Below, in pieces: positions 41,952 through 50,395 of a DNA stretch of 57,407 bases (position 1 is the first letter of the stretch; each line of letters starts with the position of its first letter). A model generated the notes under the pieces. The model did no database searches, had not been told where the DNA came from, and saw nothing but the letters and a program-made list of their open reading frames with translations. This DNA is from Chthonomonadaceae bacterium (GTDB lineage Bacteria; Armatimonadota; Chthonomonadetes; Chthonomonadales; Chthonomonadaceae): the NCBI GenBank assembly GCA_027459665.1, contig DAIDHN010000025.1, forward strand, positions 1 to 57,407, written 5' to 3'. A program made the translations under genes and the position numbers.

Positions 41952-42500
41952 ATGAATACAATATCCAAACATGCAGTACTGGTTGCAACAAGTGTCATCT
42001 TCCTATTCGCAGGCAGTTTTTTCAAGCCAATATGTGCACAAACAAAACCACCTGCAAAATATCAGAATATCAAAGCACATTTAGGCAACATTACATGCAC
42101 CTTTCGAATGAAGCTGGATAAACAGCGATACTCCACTGAGGAAAGTGACCTAAGCTGGGGGCTGGCGAACACAAAAGAATATTTTGATGCAGTAAATTAC
42201 CGTTGTGTTGCTTTGGATATCACAGTGGGAAAGCAAAAACTTGATGTGAATGATGATGTTTACATGCCTTTTTCCAATATTGATACCGTGAGCATCACAC
42301 GGTCACGCATGGTTAAACAGTTTGCAATTCACATTGCTGGCGGCGATGCTGCCAGTGGCTATTGGAGTACGATCAACTTTAAGTTGATTAAGAGCATACA
42401 TGACTATGAACCAGTTTCACGAGTTATAAGAAGTGGTGAGTTTCCTGACCAGTATTATGAAATATGCACCTATCATCTTTGGGTATCACACACCATGTGA
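41952..42500 (+). CDS. Small secreted protein of unknown function inside the RHS remnant locus
   Basis: A 182-residue protein. The ATG at 41952 is preceded by AAAGGTGATGG and opens a signal peptide (HAVLVATSVIFLFAGSFF through PICAQ). The mature part (ITCTFRMKLDKQRYSTEES, YRCVALDITVGKQKLDVNDD, VKQFAIHIAGGDAASGYWST) matches no family known to me. It looks like a beta-rich periplasmic protein. It lies between two RHS fragments, where immunity or cargo genes are common, but the signal peptide argues against a simple cytosolic immunity protein. Confidence 0.6.
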   Translation: MNTISKHAVLVATSVIFLFAGSFFKPICAQTKPPAKYQNIKAHLGNITCTFRMKLDKQRYSTEESDLSWGLANTKEYFDAVNYRCVALDITVGKQKLDVNDDVYMPFSNIDTVSITRSRMVKQFAIHIAGGDAASGYWSTINFKLIKSIHDYEPVSRVIRSGEFPDQYYEICTYHLWVSHTM

Positions 42501-42565
42501 AGATGCCTGGTTACGATAAAATGAACACAGAACTCCTTTGGATATAGAGGTGAGGCAAGTGTGCC

Positions 42566-42850
42566 AGTACCGTGACCACCCTTCGCTACGATGTTTTGAA
42601 CCGCGTCACCGGCATTACTCTTCCGAACGGCACCTTGAACAGTTACCAGTACAACGGGAACTGGCAGCGAGTAGAGGAGGACAATGGCGGCTCGCTGCAG
42701 AATGAGTTGTACGAGGGCATCAGCGCCGGCAGCCCCCTGCTGGAGGACGGGAGTGCGACATACACCCCCGGCTTGAGCGAGGAGCGGGGCGGGGTGAGCT
42801 ATGTGTACCACCCCGACGCCCTGGGCAGAAATGTCCGCACGTGCAGCCCA
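42566..42850 (+). pseudogene. RHS/YD-repeat gene fragment (C-terminal core)
   Basis: The frame reads TTLRYDVLNRVTGITLPNGT, a typical YD repeat, then LNSYQYNGNWQRVEEDNGGS, YEGISAGSPLLEDGSATYTP and GLSEERGGVSYVYHPDALGR. This is the RHS core just before the hypervariable C-terminal tip. It has no proper start, loses the RHS pattern after about 42840 and runs into the 3' end of fadA. A remnant. Confidence 0.65.
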
Positions 42851-42895
42851 GGAGTTTGTGCTGCACGAAGTCTCATTTTACAGAGGCAGTTGTTT

Positions 42896-44074
42896 TCAGG
42901 CAGGCAGTATTTCAAACAAACCGGCCGCCCCCATTCCAAGAGCGGCGCACATGGTGACTACGCCATACTTCGCCCCGCGGCGCTGCCCCTCGTAAAGCAG
43001 GGTAACTGTTTGCCGTGCGCCTGTGGCTCCCAGAGGGTGCCCCAGTGCAACCGCCCCTCCATTCACGTTCACCTTCTCCCAGTTGAGCGGGTAAATTTTT
43101 TGTACGGCAAGCGCCTGTGCGGCAAAAGCCTCATTGAACTCGATCAGGTCTATTTGTGAAAGCTGCATCCCGGTTTTGGTGAGCAGCTGAGGGATGGCAT
43201 AGGCCGGGGCAATGCCGAAGCGCTGCGGTGCAACTGCCGCAACCGTGTAGCCTGCAAACCTTGCCATTGGCCGAACACCCAGCTGTTCAGCCCGCTTCAG
43301 CGTAGTAAGCAGCACCGCTGCCGCCCCGTCGCTGCGCTGCGAGCTGTTGCCTGCAGTCAGTATGCCATCGGGAAGAAATGCCGGCTTCAGGGCAGCCAGC
43401 GCTTGAAGGGATGTTTCACGGCGCGGGCCTTCATCTTTGCGAAAGTCAATGGCAGAAACCTCAATTTTCCCTTCAATTTCTTGTTCAGCCACTGCGCACA
43501 CGGGGGTGATTTCGGCATCAAACCTGCCCGCATCCTGTGCCTGCAGGGCGCGTTGATGGCTTTGCAGCGAGAAGGCGTCTGCTTCTTCACGAGTAATGCC
43601 GAATTCTTTTGCCACCTCTTCCACCGACAGCCCCATAGAGAGATAGGTATCGGGGCGTGTTTTTACAAGAAAAGGGTTTGGGCGGAGCGACGGCCCCATA
43701 AAAGGGACCATTGACATGGATTCTGTGCCGCCGGCTACAATGATTTCCGCCTGGCCGGCAGCAATTTTTGCCGCCGCGGTGGCAATTGCCTCCAGCCCTG
43801 AGGCGCAGAACCGGTTGAGAGTAAGCCCCGGCACGCTTGCGGGCAGGCCGGCACGCAGCGCTGCCACCCGTGCAACATTCATCCCCTGCTCTGCTTCCGG
43901 GCTGGCGCAGCCCAGTATCACATCTTCCACCAGATCGGTCTCTATGTGAGCGCGCTGCATGAGAGACTCTATCACTGCTGCTGCCAGATCGTCTGGCCGG
44001 GTAAGGCGCAGCGTTCCTTTGGGCGCTCTGCCAATAGCGGTACGGGTCGCCGCTATAATGACCACCTCGTGCAT
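42896..44074 (-). CDS. fadA: Acetyl-CoA C-acyltransferase (thiolase)
   Basis: A 392-residue thiolase for the last step of beta-oxidation. The nucleophile Cys is in LTLNRFCASGLEAIA, the His lies in GGAVALGHPLGATGARQT and the second Cys in VVTMCAALGMGAAGLFE. The N-terminus EVVIIAATRTAIGRAPKG is typical. It ends the minus-strand operon citrate synthase-fadN-fadA, 39 bp after fadN, as in the Bacillus fadNAE order. Biosynthetic use cannot be ruled out, but the fadN neighbour favours degradation. Confidence 0.93.
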   Translation of the reverse strand: MHEVVIIAATRTAIGRAPKGTLRLTRPDDLAAAVIESLMQRAHIETDLVEDVILGCASPEAEQGMNVARVAALRAGLPASVPGLTLNRFCASGLEAIATAAAKIAAGQAEIIVAGGTESMSMVPFMGPSLRPNPFLVKTRPDTYLSMGLSVEEVAKEFGITREEADAFSLQSHQRALQAQDAGRFDAEITPVCAVAEQEIEGKIEVSAIDFRKDEGPRRETSLQALAALKPAFLPDGILTAGNSSQRSDGAAAVLLTTLKRAEQLGVRPMARFAGYTVAAVAPQRFGIAPAYAIPQLLTKTGMQLSQIDLIEFNEAFAAQALAVQKIYPLNWEKVNVNGGAVALGHPLGATGARQTVTLLYEGQRRGAKYGVVTMCAALGMGAAGLFEILPA

Positions 44075-44113
44075 GGTTGTATCCTTTCAGACAAGCGTAT
44101 ATTTTCTGTTGGT

Positions 44114-46393
44114 TCAGGGCTGCAAGGGTTTGCCTGTATTCAGAATATGCTCTACAGCCTGGCGCACCATGGGCTGGCGCAGTGCATCTGTGAGCAGCTC
44201 TCTCTCCAGCGCACTGAAATGAGTTTCCGGCACAAAGCGCGGCGCTGGCAGTTCGCCGCCGCATACCAGCAGCGCCAGCGCCTCGGCTCTCTGCTTTTGC
44301 CAGGCAGTAAGCCTGCCTGCCAGATACCATTCGTGAATGCTCAGGCGCAGCATGGCCAGGGCGCCGCTGCCGGCTGCCCATATTTGCTGAGGCACAGCCG
44401 GAGGCGTTTTATTGTCGGCCAGTTCCCTTGCCTTTCGCCGGGCGTCAAACAACAGCCTCTCCGGGTTTGGCGTAATGCAGTCATCCTGGCTCATCAGGCC
44501 CCATTCTCTCGCCTCTTCCGCCGAGGTAGATCGGCTGCCCTTAAGAAGCAGCCAGAGAAGGCGTTCTAGTACAGGCAGCGGGGCGGGCAGGGTATCTATG
44601 GCCAGGCGCTGCAGCAGTCTGGCCGTTGCTCCTCCGCACGGCACAAGCCCTGCCAGACTTTCAGGCAGGCCAAAAAAGCTTTCCTGCTGCGCCTGTACGT
44701 GCCGTGTATGAAGCGTGCATTCACATCCGCCGCCCAGTATGTAGCCGGCAGTGGCAGATACTATGGGAATGTCTGCCTGCATAAGCTGCAGAAAGGTGTT
44801 CTGAATCTGCTGCATCAAGCCATCTATTTCTCCGAAGCGGTCGGCCTGAGCGTATTCCAGCAAGAGTTTGAGGTTGTATCCCGCCGAGAAATGCGGTGAA
44901 CCGCCTGCGATTACCAGTGCGGCAAAGCTTTGTTCAGCACGTTCGCGCATGCTGTCTACCGCATCGCACAGTTCCGGGTTCCATGCGCCCATTCTGGTTT
45001 GAAAAACCAGGCAGGCAGTTTCCATGCCCATATCGTACAAAGCAGCGGCAGGGGTTTGCAGTACAATACGCCCACCGGTCCGCAGGCTTTGCAGGCTGAT
45101 GTGCTGCGGGTTTTCAGCCTCTTGTTCTAGCTGAACGCTTTTGAAGTGAATACTGAAGCATTTGCCGTTCTGCTCTGTTATGAGGGGGGGCAGATTTGCT
45201 GTGTGCGGAAGCAGCGTTGCAGCCTGGCACGGGCCAATTTCCCAGCCGAACGCTCGCTGCATTACATAATCGATCTGAGCGGCGCTTTCCGCCATTTGTG
45301 CGCCTGTGGTGCGGATGTAGCTGCCCAGTTCAAACAAAAGGCGGTGCAAAAAAGCCTGCCATCGCCCGGTATCGGGGGCAAGCATCTGCAGCCGTTTTGC
45401 AAGGGGCATCTCAAGCCATTCGCGGTATCCTTCCAGAGCAGGTTCGCTGTAGGGACGGTATGCACCTGTTTGCAGATCAAGGGTTTGCAGCTGTCCGTTT
45501 TCCCTGCGTGTGTAGCCTCCCCCGGTTTTGTCTCCCAAATGCCCTGCCTGCAGCAGTTTCTGCATGCCCTGCGGCAGAGCGAGGGCTGAGCCAAACGGTT
45601 CCGGCTCGTGCAGCGCGGCCTGCTGGCTGCGGGCTACTGCCGCCACAACATCCAGGCCCACCAGATCAGCCATGCGAAAGGTTGCACTGCGCGGCCTGCC
45701 CAGCGCCGGCCCGGTAAGCGCATCTACTTCCTCGACTGTAAAGCCCTGTTTTTCAGCCTCGTGCAGTGTGTGCATCAGGTGTGCAATCCATAAGCGCGTA
45801 GAGATAAAGCCGGGAGTATCGCGCACCAGAACCGTGGCAAGCCCCAAACGTTCTTCTGCAAAGCTTCGCAGCCCTGCCAGCAGTTCCATGGCGGTTTCGG
45901 CAACGGGGGCAATTTCCAGCAGGCGAAGGTAGCGGGGCGGGTTGAGAAAGTGGGCGCCAAAAAACCTGCGGCGAAAATGCTGCGGGCAGTTTTGGCACAT
46001 CTGCTGCAGGCTGAGGGCACTCGTGTTGCTGCTAACCAGCGTATGTGGCCCTGCGGCCTCTGCAATACGCTGCAGCACGCGCTGTTTCAGCTCGGCCTCT
46101 TCAGCAACAGCCTCAATCACCCAGTCGGCATCGGCAGCCCTCTCCAGGTGCTCATCCATGTTTCCGCAGTGAATGTTTGCTGCCAGTGACGGCAGGGTGA
46201 GCAGGGGCGGTCTGCGCTGCAGCATGCGCTGCAGCCCGGTTTCTGCAGGCAGGCTAGGGGCATGCGGCGGGCCGGGCATATCGAGCAGATGTACCTGCCA
46301 TCCGGCAGATGCAAGCAGAGCTGCTATTGCACTGCCCATTACTCCCGCCCCTGCAACAACCGCAGTGCCCTGTAAGCTCTGTTCATTCAGCAT
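44114..46393 (-). CDS. fadN: 3-Hydroxyacyl-CoA dehydrogenase / enoyl-CoA hydratase (FadN type)
   Basis: A 759-residue bifunctional enzyme. The order is dehydrogenase first, hydratase last, as in Bacillus FadN and opposite to E. coli FadB. The NAD-binding motif VVAGAGVMGSAIAALLASAG is near the N-terminus, with VSSNTSALSLQQM and FFGAHFLNPPRYLRLLEIAP after it. The hydratase part has the oxyanion loop GGSPHFSAGYNLKLLLEYA and the catalytic Glu pair in ILGGGCECTLH and GLPESLAGLVP. The start at 46393 (GAGAGGAAAG upstream) overlaps the end of the citrate synthase gene by 11 bp, so the two are coupled. Confidence 0.92.
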   Translation of the reverse strand: MLNEQSLQGTAVVAGAGVMGSAIAALLASAGWQVHLLDMPGPPHAPSLPAETGLQRMLQRRPPLLTLPSLAANIHCGNMDEHLERAADADWVIEAVAEEAELKQRVLQRIAEAAGPHTLVSSNTSALSLQQMCQNCPQHFRRRFFGAHFLNPPRYLRLLEIAPVAETAMELLAGLRSFAEERLGLATVLVRDTPGFISTRLWIAHLMHTLHEAEKQGFTVEEVDALTGPALGRPRSATFRMADLVGLDVVAAVARSQQAALHEPEPFGSALALPQGMQKLLQAGHLGDKTGGGYTRRENGQLQTLDLQTGAYRPYSEPALEGYREWLEMPLAKRLQMLAPDTGRWQAFLHRLLFELGSYIRTTGAQMAESAAQIDYVMQRAFGWEIGPCQAATLLPHTANLPPLITEQNGKCFSIHFKSVQLEQEAENPQHISLQSLRTGGRIVLQTPAAALYDMGMETACLVFQTRMGAWNPELCDAVDSMRERAEQSFAALVIAGGSPHFSAGYNLKLLLEYAQADRFGEIDGLMQQIQNTFLQLMQADIPIVSATAGYILGGGCECTLHTRHVQAQQESFFGLPESLAGLVPCGGATARLLQRLAIDTLPAPLPVLERLLWLLLKGSRSTSAEEAREWGLMSQDDCITPNPERLLFDARRKARELADNKTPPAVPQQIWAAGSGALAMLRLSIHEWYLAGRLTAWQKQRAEALALLVCGGELPAPRFVPETHFSALERELLTDALRQPMVRQAVEHILNTGKPLQP

Positions 46394-47519
46394 GGGGCGC
46401 TTTCCTCTCTTCCATTGGGACAAACGATACATTGCGCGGGCCATTGTACTGGCACTGCGGGCGAATGAGGCGGTTGCTGCCCAGCTGTTCTATAATGTGT
46501 GCGCACCAGCCTGTGATTCTGCTCATAACAAAAATAGGGGTATAAAGCGGGATGGGAATATCCAGTGCATAGTAGAGCAGCGCTACCGGAAAATCGAGGT
46601 TGGGATAGAGCCCCTTGCGCTTCCACATTTCTGTTTCAACTTTTTCTGCAATCTCGCTCCATTTTTCAAATCCGTTGCGCTGAGCTATCTCCAGCGCTGA
46701 CTTTTTGGCAATGCGCGCCCTCTCGTCTCCCTGCTTGTATTCACGGTGCCCAAACCCCATTATTTTGCGCTTTTCTGCCAGCGCTTTTTCCAGCCAGGGC
46801 ACTGCGTTGTCGGCAGAACCTATCTCCAGCAGCATGGCGATTGCTGCCTCATTCGCACCGCCGTGCAGCGGGCCTTTCAGCGTGCCCAGCGCTGAAACCA
46901 CCCCTGAATAGAGGTCAGATAAAGTGGAAACCGTTACCCTGGCCGCAAAAGTAGAGGCGTTGAAGCCATGTTCTGCATAGAGAATCTGGGTGGTGCGCAG
47001 TGCCTTCTCTTCATGCGGGGCAGGGCGGGCATTGCGTAAAAGCTGAAAAAAGAGGCTGGAATGAGTGAGCTGGGTATCCGGTTCCACAATGGGCTGCCCC
47101 TGCAGAATGCGGTAGCCGTTTACCACCAGCGAGGGAACCTGGGCATACAGACGCTCTGCCTGGGCCAGCAGCGCCTGGGGAGAGCTGCCGCTCTGGTCGA
47201 ATGTGCCGAGAAGAGAGACTGCCGTGCGCAGAGCGTCCATTGGATGTGTAGAAGCCGGCATGCGTGCAAAAACCTCCCATACTTCTGGGGGCGGATTGCG
47301 CTGCCCGGCAATGCGCTGCAAAAAGTCGCCATATTCCCCTGGTGAAGGCAGCCGGCCGTGCAAAAGCAGAAATGCTGTTTCATCAAAGGTGCAGTGCTCC
47401 ACCAGGTCATGAATATCCAGTCCGCGGTAGCAGAGAGCATTGCGCTCTGCATCTACCTCGGAAACTGCCGAAATACCTGCCGTTACCCCTTCGAGCCCGG
47501 GGCTGTAATTTTGGGACAT
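46383..47519 (-). CDS. Citrate synthase
   Basis: A 378-residue enzyme of the short, dimeric Gram-positive/archaeal type (CitZ- or methylcitrate-synthase-like). The conserved first part is YRGLDIHDLVEHCTFDETAF. The catalytic His regions are GPLHGGANEAAIAMLLEIG and IMGFGHREYKQGDER, and the Asp lies in PNLDFPVALLYYALDIP. The coupling to fadN suggests it takes up acetyl-CoA or propionyl-CoA from fatty acids, so 2-methylcitrate synthase activity is possible. AAAGGAGAAGG precedes the ATG. Confidence 0.92.
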   Translation of the reverse strand: MSQNYSPGLEGVTAGISAVSEVDAERNALCYRGLDIHDLVEHCTFDETAFLLLHGRLPSPGEYGDFLQRIAGQRNPPPEVWEVFARMPASTHPMDALRTAVSLLGTFDQSGSSPQALLAQAERLYAQVPSLVVNGYRILQGQPIVEPDTQLTHSSLFFQLLRNARPAPHEEKALRTTQILYAEHGFNASTFAARVTVSTLSDLYSGVVSALGTLKGPLHGGANEAAIAMLLEIGSADNAVPWLEKALAEKRKIMGFGHREYKQGDERARIAKKSALEIAQRNGFEKWSEIAEKVETEMWKRKGLYPNLDFPVALLYYALDIPIPLYTPIFVMSRITGWCAHIIEQLGSNRLIRPQCQYNGPRNVSFVPMEERKAPHAE

Positions 47520-47576
47520 CTTTGTCCTTCTCCTTTCAGTTTCAGGGCGCCTTTGCCCTTCGTCTGCCTCTGCTTT

Positions 47577-48170
47577 TTACTCTCTTTGCTGCAAGAGCCT
47601 TTCTACATATTTGCCCAGTACATCGCATTCCAGGTTCACCACATCGCCGGGCCTGCGTTGGCCAAAGGTGGTTGCCTCGGCAGTATGCGGAATAATCCAA
47701 ACTGCAAACCCGTTGGGCAGCAGGCGGGCTACAGTGAGGCTAACGCCGTCTACTGCTACCGAGCCTTTTGCAATGAGGTACCGCTGCAGTGCGGGCGGCG
47801 CCTCAATTTCAAACACCATTGCGTTTTCTTCGGCATATGTTTTTAGAATGGTTCCAACGCCATCTACATGGCCCTGTACAAAGTGGCCGCCCAGCCTGGC
47901 GCCTGCCTGCAGCGGCCGTTCCAGGTTCACCTGGCTTCCTGCCTGCAGCAGACCCAGATTGGTGCAGCGCATGGTTTCGGGCACCGCATCAAAGTAGAGC
48001 AGGTCTTTTTCGCATTTGACAACGGTGAGGCAGCAGCCATTGATGGCGATGCTGTCTCCAATTTCCGCCTGCTGGTGCACATGCGGGGCATGCACAGCAA
48101 GCAGCGCTGTGTTTTGTGTTATCTGCAGCGCTTCAATTTGTCCAACTTCTTCTACCAAACCTGTAAACAT
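47577..48170 (-). CDS. ribE: Riboflavin synthase alpha subunit
   Basis: A 197-residue enzyme made of two similar lumazine-binding barrels. The start at 48170 gives the classic MFTGLVEEVGQIEAL, so the longer frame upstream is not used. GDSIAINGCCLTVV and the second-repeat equivalent GSVAVDGVSLTVA show the duplication, and GGHFVQGHVDGVG is the inter-repeat signature. AGAGG lies upstream. No ribD, ribBA or ribH is nearby and no FMN riboswitch was recognised in 48171-48365. It may be read together with citrate synthase 57 bp downstream. Confidence 0.93.
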   Translation of the reverse strand: MFTGLVEEVGQIEALQITQNTALLAVHAPHVHQQAEIGDSIAINGCCLTVVKCEKDLLYFDAVPETMRCTNLGLLQAGSQVNLERPLQAGARLGGHFVQGHVDGVGTILKTYAEENAMVFEIEAPPALQRYLIAKGSVAVDGVSLTVARLLPNGFAVWIIPHTAEATTFGQRRPGDVVNLECDVLGKYVERLLQQRE

Positions 48171-48365
48171 GGGGGTCCTCTCTTTTTGCAGGCAGGTGAG
48201 CCTCACAGAGGCGGCACAAGCATTTGCAGGTACAAGGCAACACTGCATGCAATATACCGTATTGTAAAACAGTTTGCGTCAGATTTCAGAAGCTTTGAGT
48301 GTGGTGCCGCCTGCGGCCTGCTGTTTTGCTTTGCACACATTACTGAATACGAGGGAGAACTTTTT

Positions 48366-49286
48366 ATGAATACAATTTGCCGCCTGCATCCTCTGCTGGT
48401 AAGCGCTGCGATTGCTGCTTCCACTCTTTCAGTCCTGCCCGGTTCTGCTCTTGCGCACACCTCTGCCGTTCGTAAGGCAAGAATAGAACAGATTCAACTG
48501 CAGTCAGTGCATGCAATCAGCCGCCTGCCTGCCTATGCCGTGAACAGCACCATGAAAGTAAACGGCAGGCTGGTACTGCGCATACGTGTGTACAAGTATT
48601 ACAACAGCAGTTTGTTTGCCAAGCTGGATGCTGATGGAAAAGAGTTTTGCACAGCAGGATCGGACAGAAATCTGTATAGTTATTTTGCTTCAGACCCGCA
48701 GCGCTTTAATCTTACTGTGCTAAGACGCGGCGAAACTCTTACAGAAGCTGTATCCAGGTTACTCTCCGAGAGTAAAAACGACTACAGTCAGCTTCTTTCA
48801 CAGATATTTATGCCCAATTTCGGCCTCAATGCAATACACTCTCTAGCAAATGATCTGCATATTCGTTATTCGCTTCAAACTACCCCCGCGCACTACATTA
48901 TCTGTATGCATCCCGATTTCAAAAATATGCTGGCTTCTATAAAGAAAGGCGCGCAGAATCTGCATTCTGCACACGGCTTAACACAGGCATCGCAACAGGA
49001 GATGAAGAAAATAGTGCAGCAGATGGCTGTCATGTTTCAAAAAATGCAGATTGTGCAGATCATTAACCGGCGAACCGGGCTGAACGAAGAAATCAAGCTG
49101 ATACTGCCATCGGTTCCCGGTAGTGCCGGGCATTTCACCACACTCATTTTCAGAAGTCAGTTTGTCAGGCTGTCGGCAAAACCGAAGGCGTTTACTCCTC
49201 CCCCCGGAGCATGCAGCATAAGCGAAAAAAGCCTGCAAAAAAACCATTTCAAGCCCATGTTTCAGTCTATATTCAATTCAAGATAG
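48366..49286 (+). CDS. Exported protein of unknown function
   Basis: A 306-residue protein. The start at 48366 has GAGGGAGAA upstream and opens a good signal peptide ending SALA-HT; the frame extends much further upstream, but that part overlaps ribE and lacks a start site. The mature part (STMKVNGRLVLRIRVYKYYN, SLFAKLDADGKEFCTAGSDR, and a Gln/Met-rich helix QQEMKKIVQQMAVMFQKMQI) suggests a LolA/DUF2092-like periplasmic fold, but only loosely. Divergent from ribE. Confidence 0.6.
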   Translation: MNTICRLHPLLVSAAIAASTLSVLPGSALAHTSAVRKARIEQIQLQSVHAISRLPAYAVNSTMKVNGRLVLRIRVYKYYNSSLFAKLDADGKEFCTAGSDRNLYSYFASDPQRFNLTVLRRGETLTEAVSRLLSESKNDYSQLLSQIFMPNFGLNAIHSLANDLHIRYSLQTTPAHYIICMHPDFKNMLASIKKGAQNLHSAHGLTQASQQEMKKIVQQMAVMFQKMQIVQIINRRTGLNEEIKLILPSVPGSAGHFTTLIFRSQFVRLSAKPKAFTPPPGACSISEKSLQKNHFKPMFQSIFNSR

Positions 49287-49327
49287 GGCATAAATGCGAG
49301 CCTGCTGCAGTGCGGCGCGCAGAGTGG

Positions 49328-50347
49328 TTAGGTGCGATCGCTGTAATTATCGCGCATTCTGGTATCTTCTTCCTCTTTTTGCGGTGCGGGGGTCAGAACC
49401 GGGGGCGGCTGTACGCCGTGGGCAGAAGCTGCTTTGGGGGGCGCAGGAGATAGAAATGAACTGCCGGAGATAATGCCCTCCACTTTTCGTTTGGCTTTAT
49501 CAAGCAGGCCAGGCTCAGCCGGCTGCAGCAGGCGCTGCCAGGCTTTTTCAAGTTCTGTGCGCATCTCTACCGATGACCTGTACCGGTTTTCGGGTTTTTT
49601 CTGCAGCGCTTTTTCTATAATTCGGCGTATATCTGCCGGTATTTTTGCGGGTATGGGCGGCAGGGGTTTGTGCACCTGCTGATACAGAACCTGCATGGTG
49701 GTTTCACCTGTAAACGGCAGATGGCCGCATACCATTTGATATAGCACGATGCCCAGGCTGTACAGGTCAGAGCGAACGGCCAGAGGGTTGTCTGTACCAA
49801 GTGAAAACCCCTGTGCCTGTTCTGGACTCATGTATTCTGGTTTGCCCATAACGGCGCCCTGCTGAGTAAGGGTTTTTTCGTTGCTGCTGTTGCGGGCAAT
49901 GCCAAAATCCAGTATTTTTACCACCCCGGTAGTGCAGAGAAAAATGTTGCTGGGAGAAAGGTCTCGGTGAATAATCGGAATGCGGTGCACATGCCCCAGC
50001 GCTGCCAGCACCTCGCAGCCAATGCGGCATACATCGGGCAGGGGGGGGAAGGGGTCTGCCTCCAGGTTTGAACGAAGGGTTTCTCCGCGCAGCAGTTCCA
50101 TTGCCATAAAAGGAACTCCATTGCACTCGCCATATTCGTAAATGCGCACAATGTTTGCGTGGTTCATGCCAGCCAGCATGTCTGATTCCCGCCTGAAGCG
50201 TTCATTGAATTCCAGCTTCTCTGCTATCTCAGGCTTCATCACCTTCAAGGCTACCATCTGCCTGGTGGGCAGGTGCACTGCACTGTAAACCTCACCCATT
50301 CCGCCCCGGCTTAAAAGATGCTCTCTTTCGTAATTGCAAAAGTCCAT
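49328..50347 (-). CDS. Serine/threonine protein kinase
   Basis: A 339-residue Hanks-type kinase without a membrane segment. The glycine loop is LSRGGMGEVYSAVH and the ATP Lys lies in MVALKVMKPE. The catalytic loop is IIHRDLSPSNIFL, with Ser in the usual HRDLKP Lys position. The DFG motif is ILDFGIAR and the activation-segment end is GKPEYMSPEQAQG. The C-terminal tail (about residues 285-339) is Pro/Ser-rich and acidic. The start at 50347 is chosen because AAGGAGAAC sits between it and the upstream in-frame ATG at 50365. It follows the sigma-factor gene by 48 bp, which suggests a kinase-sigma pair. Confidence 0.9.
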   Translation of the reverse strand: MDFCNYEREHLLSRGGMGEVYSAVHLPTRQMVALKVMKPEIAEKLEFNERFRRESDMLAGMNHANIVRIYEYGECNGVPFMAMELLRGETLRSNLEADPFPPLPDVCRIGCEVLAALGHVHRIPIIHRDLSPSNIFLCTTGVVKILDFGIARNSSNEKTLTQQGAVMGKPEYMSPEQAQGFSLGTDNPLAVRSDLYSLGIVLYQMVCGHLPFTGETTMQVLYQQVHKPLPPIPAKIPADIRRIIEKALQKKPENRYRSSVEMRTELEKAWQRLLQPAEPGLLDKAKRKVEGIISGSSFLSPAPPKAASAHGVQPPPVLTPAPQKEEEDTRMRDNYSDRT

Positions 50348-50395
50348 CTGATGTTCTCCTTCCATTTTATTATGGACAGGTAATTTGCCTGGATA

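Noticed and set aside
43408-43416. TGTTTCACG, half of a parS site
   Set aside because: The second half does not continue the palindrome, and the site is inside fadA. No full parS was seen.
47868-48365. N-terminal extension of the exported protein at 48366
   Set aside because: It runs antisense through ribE and would bury a good signal peptide. The ATG at 48366 has its own ribosome site.
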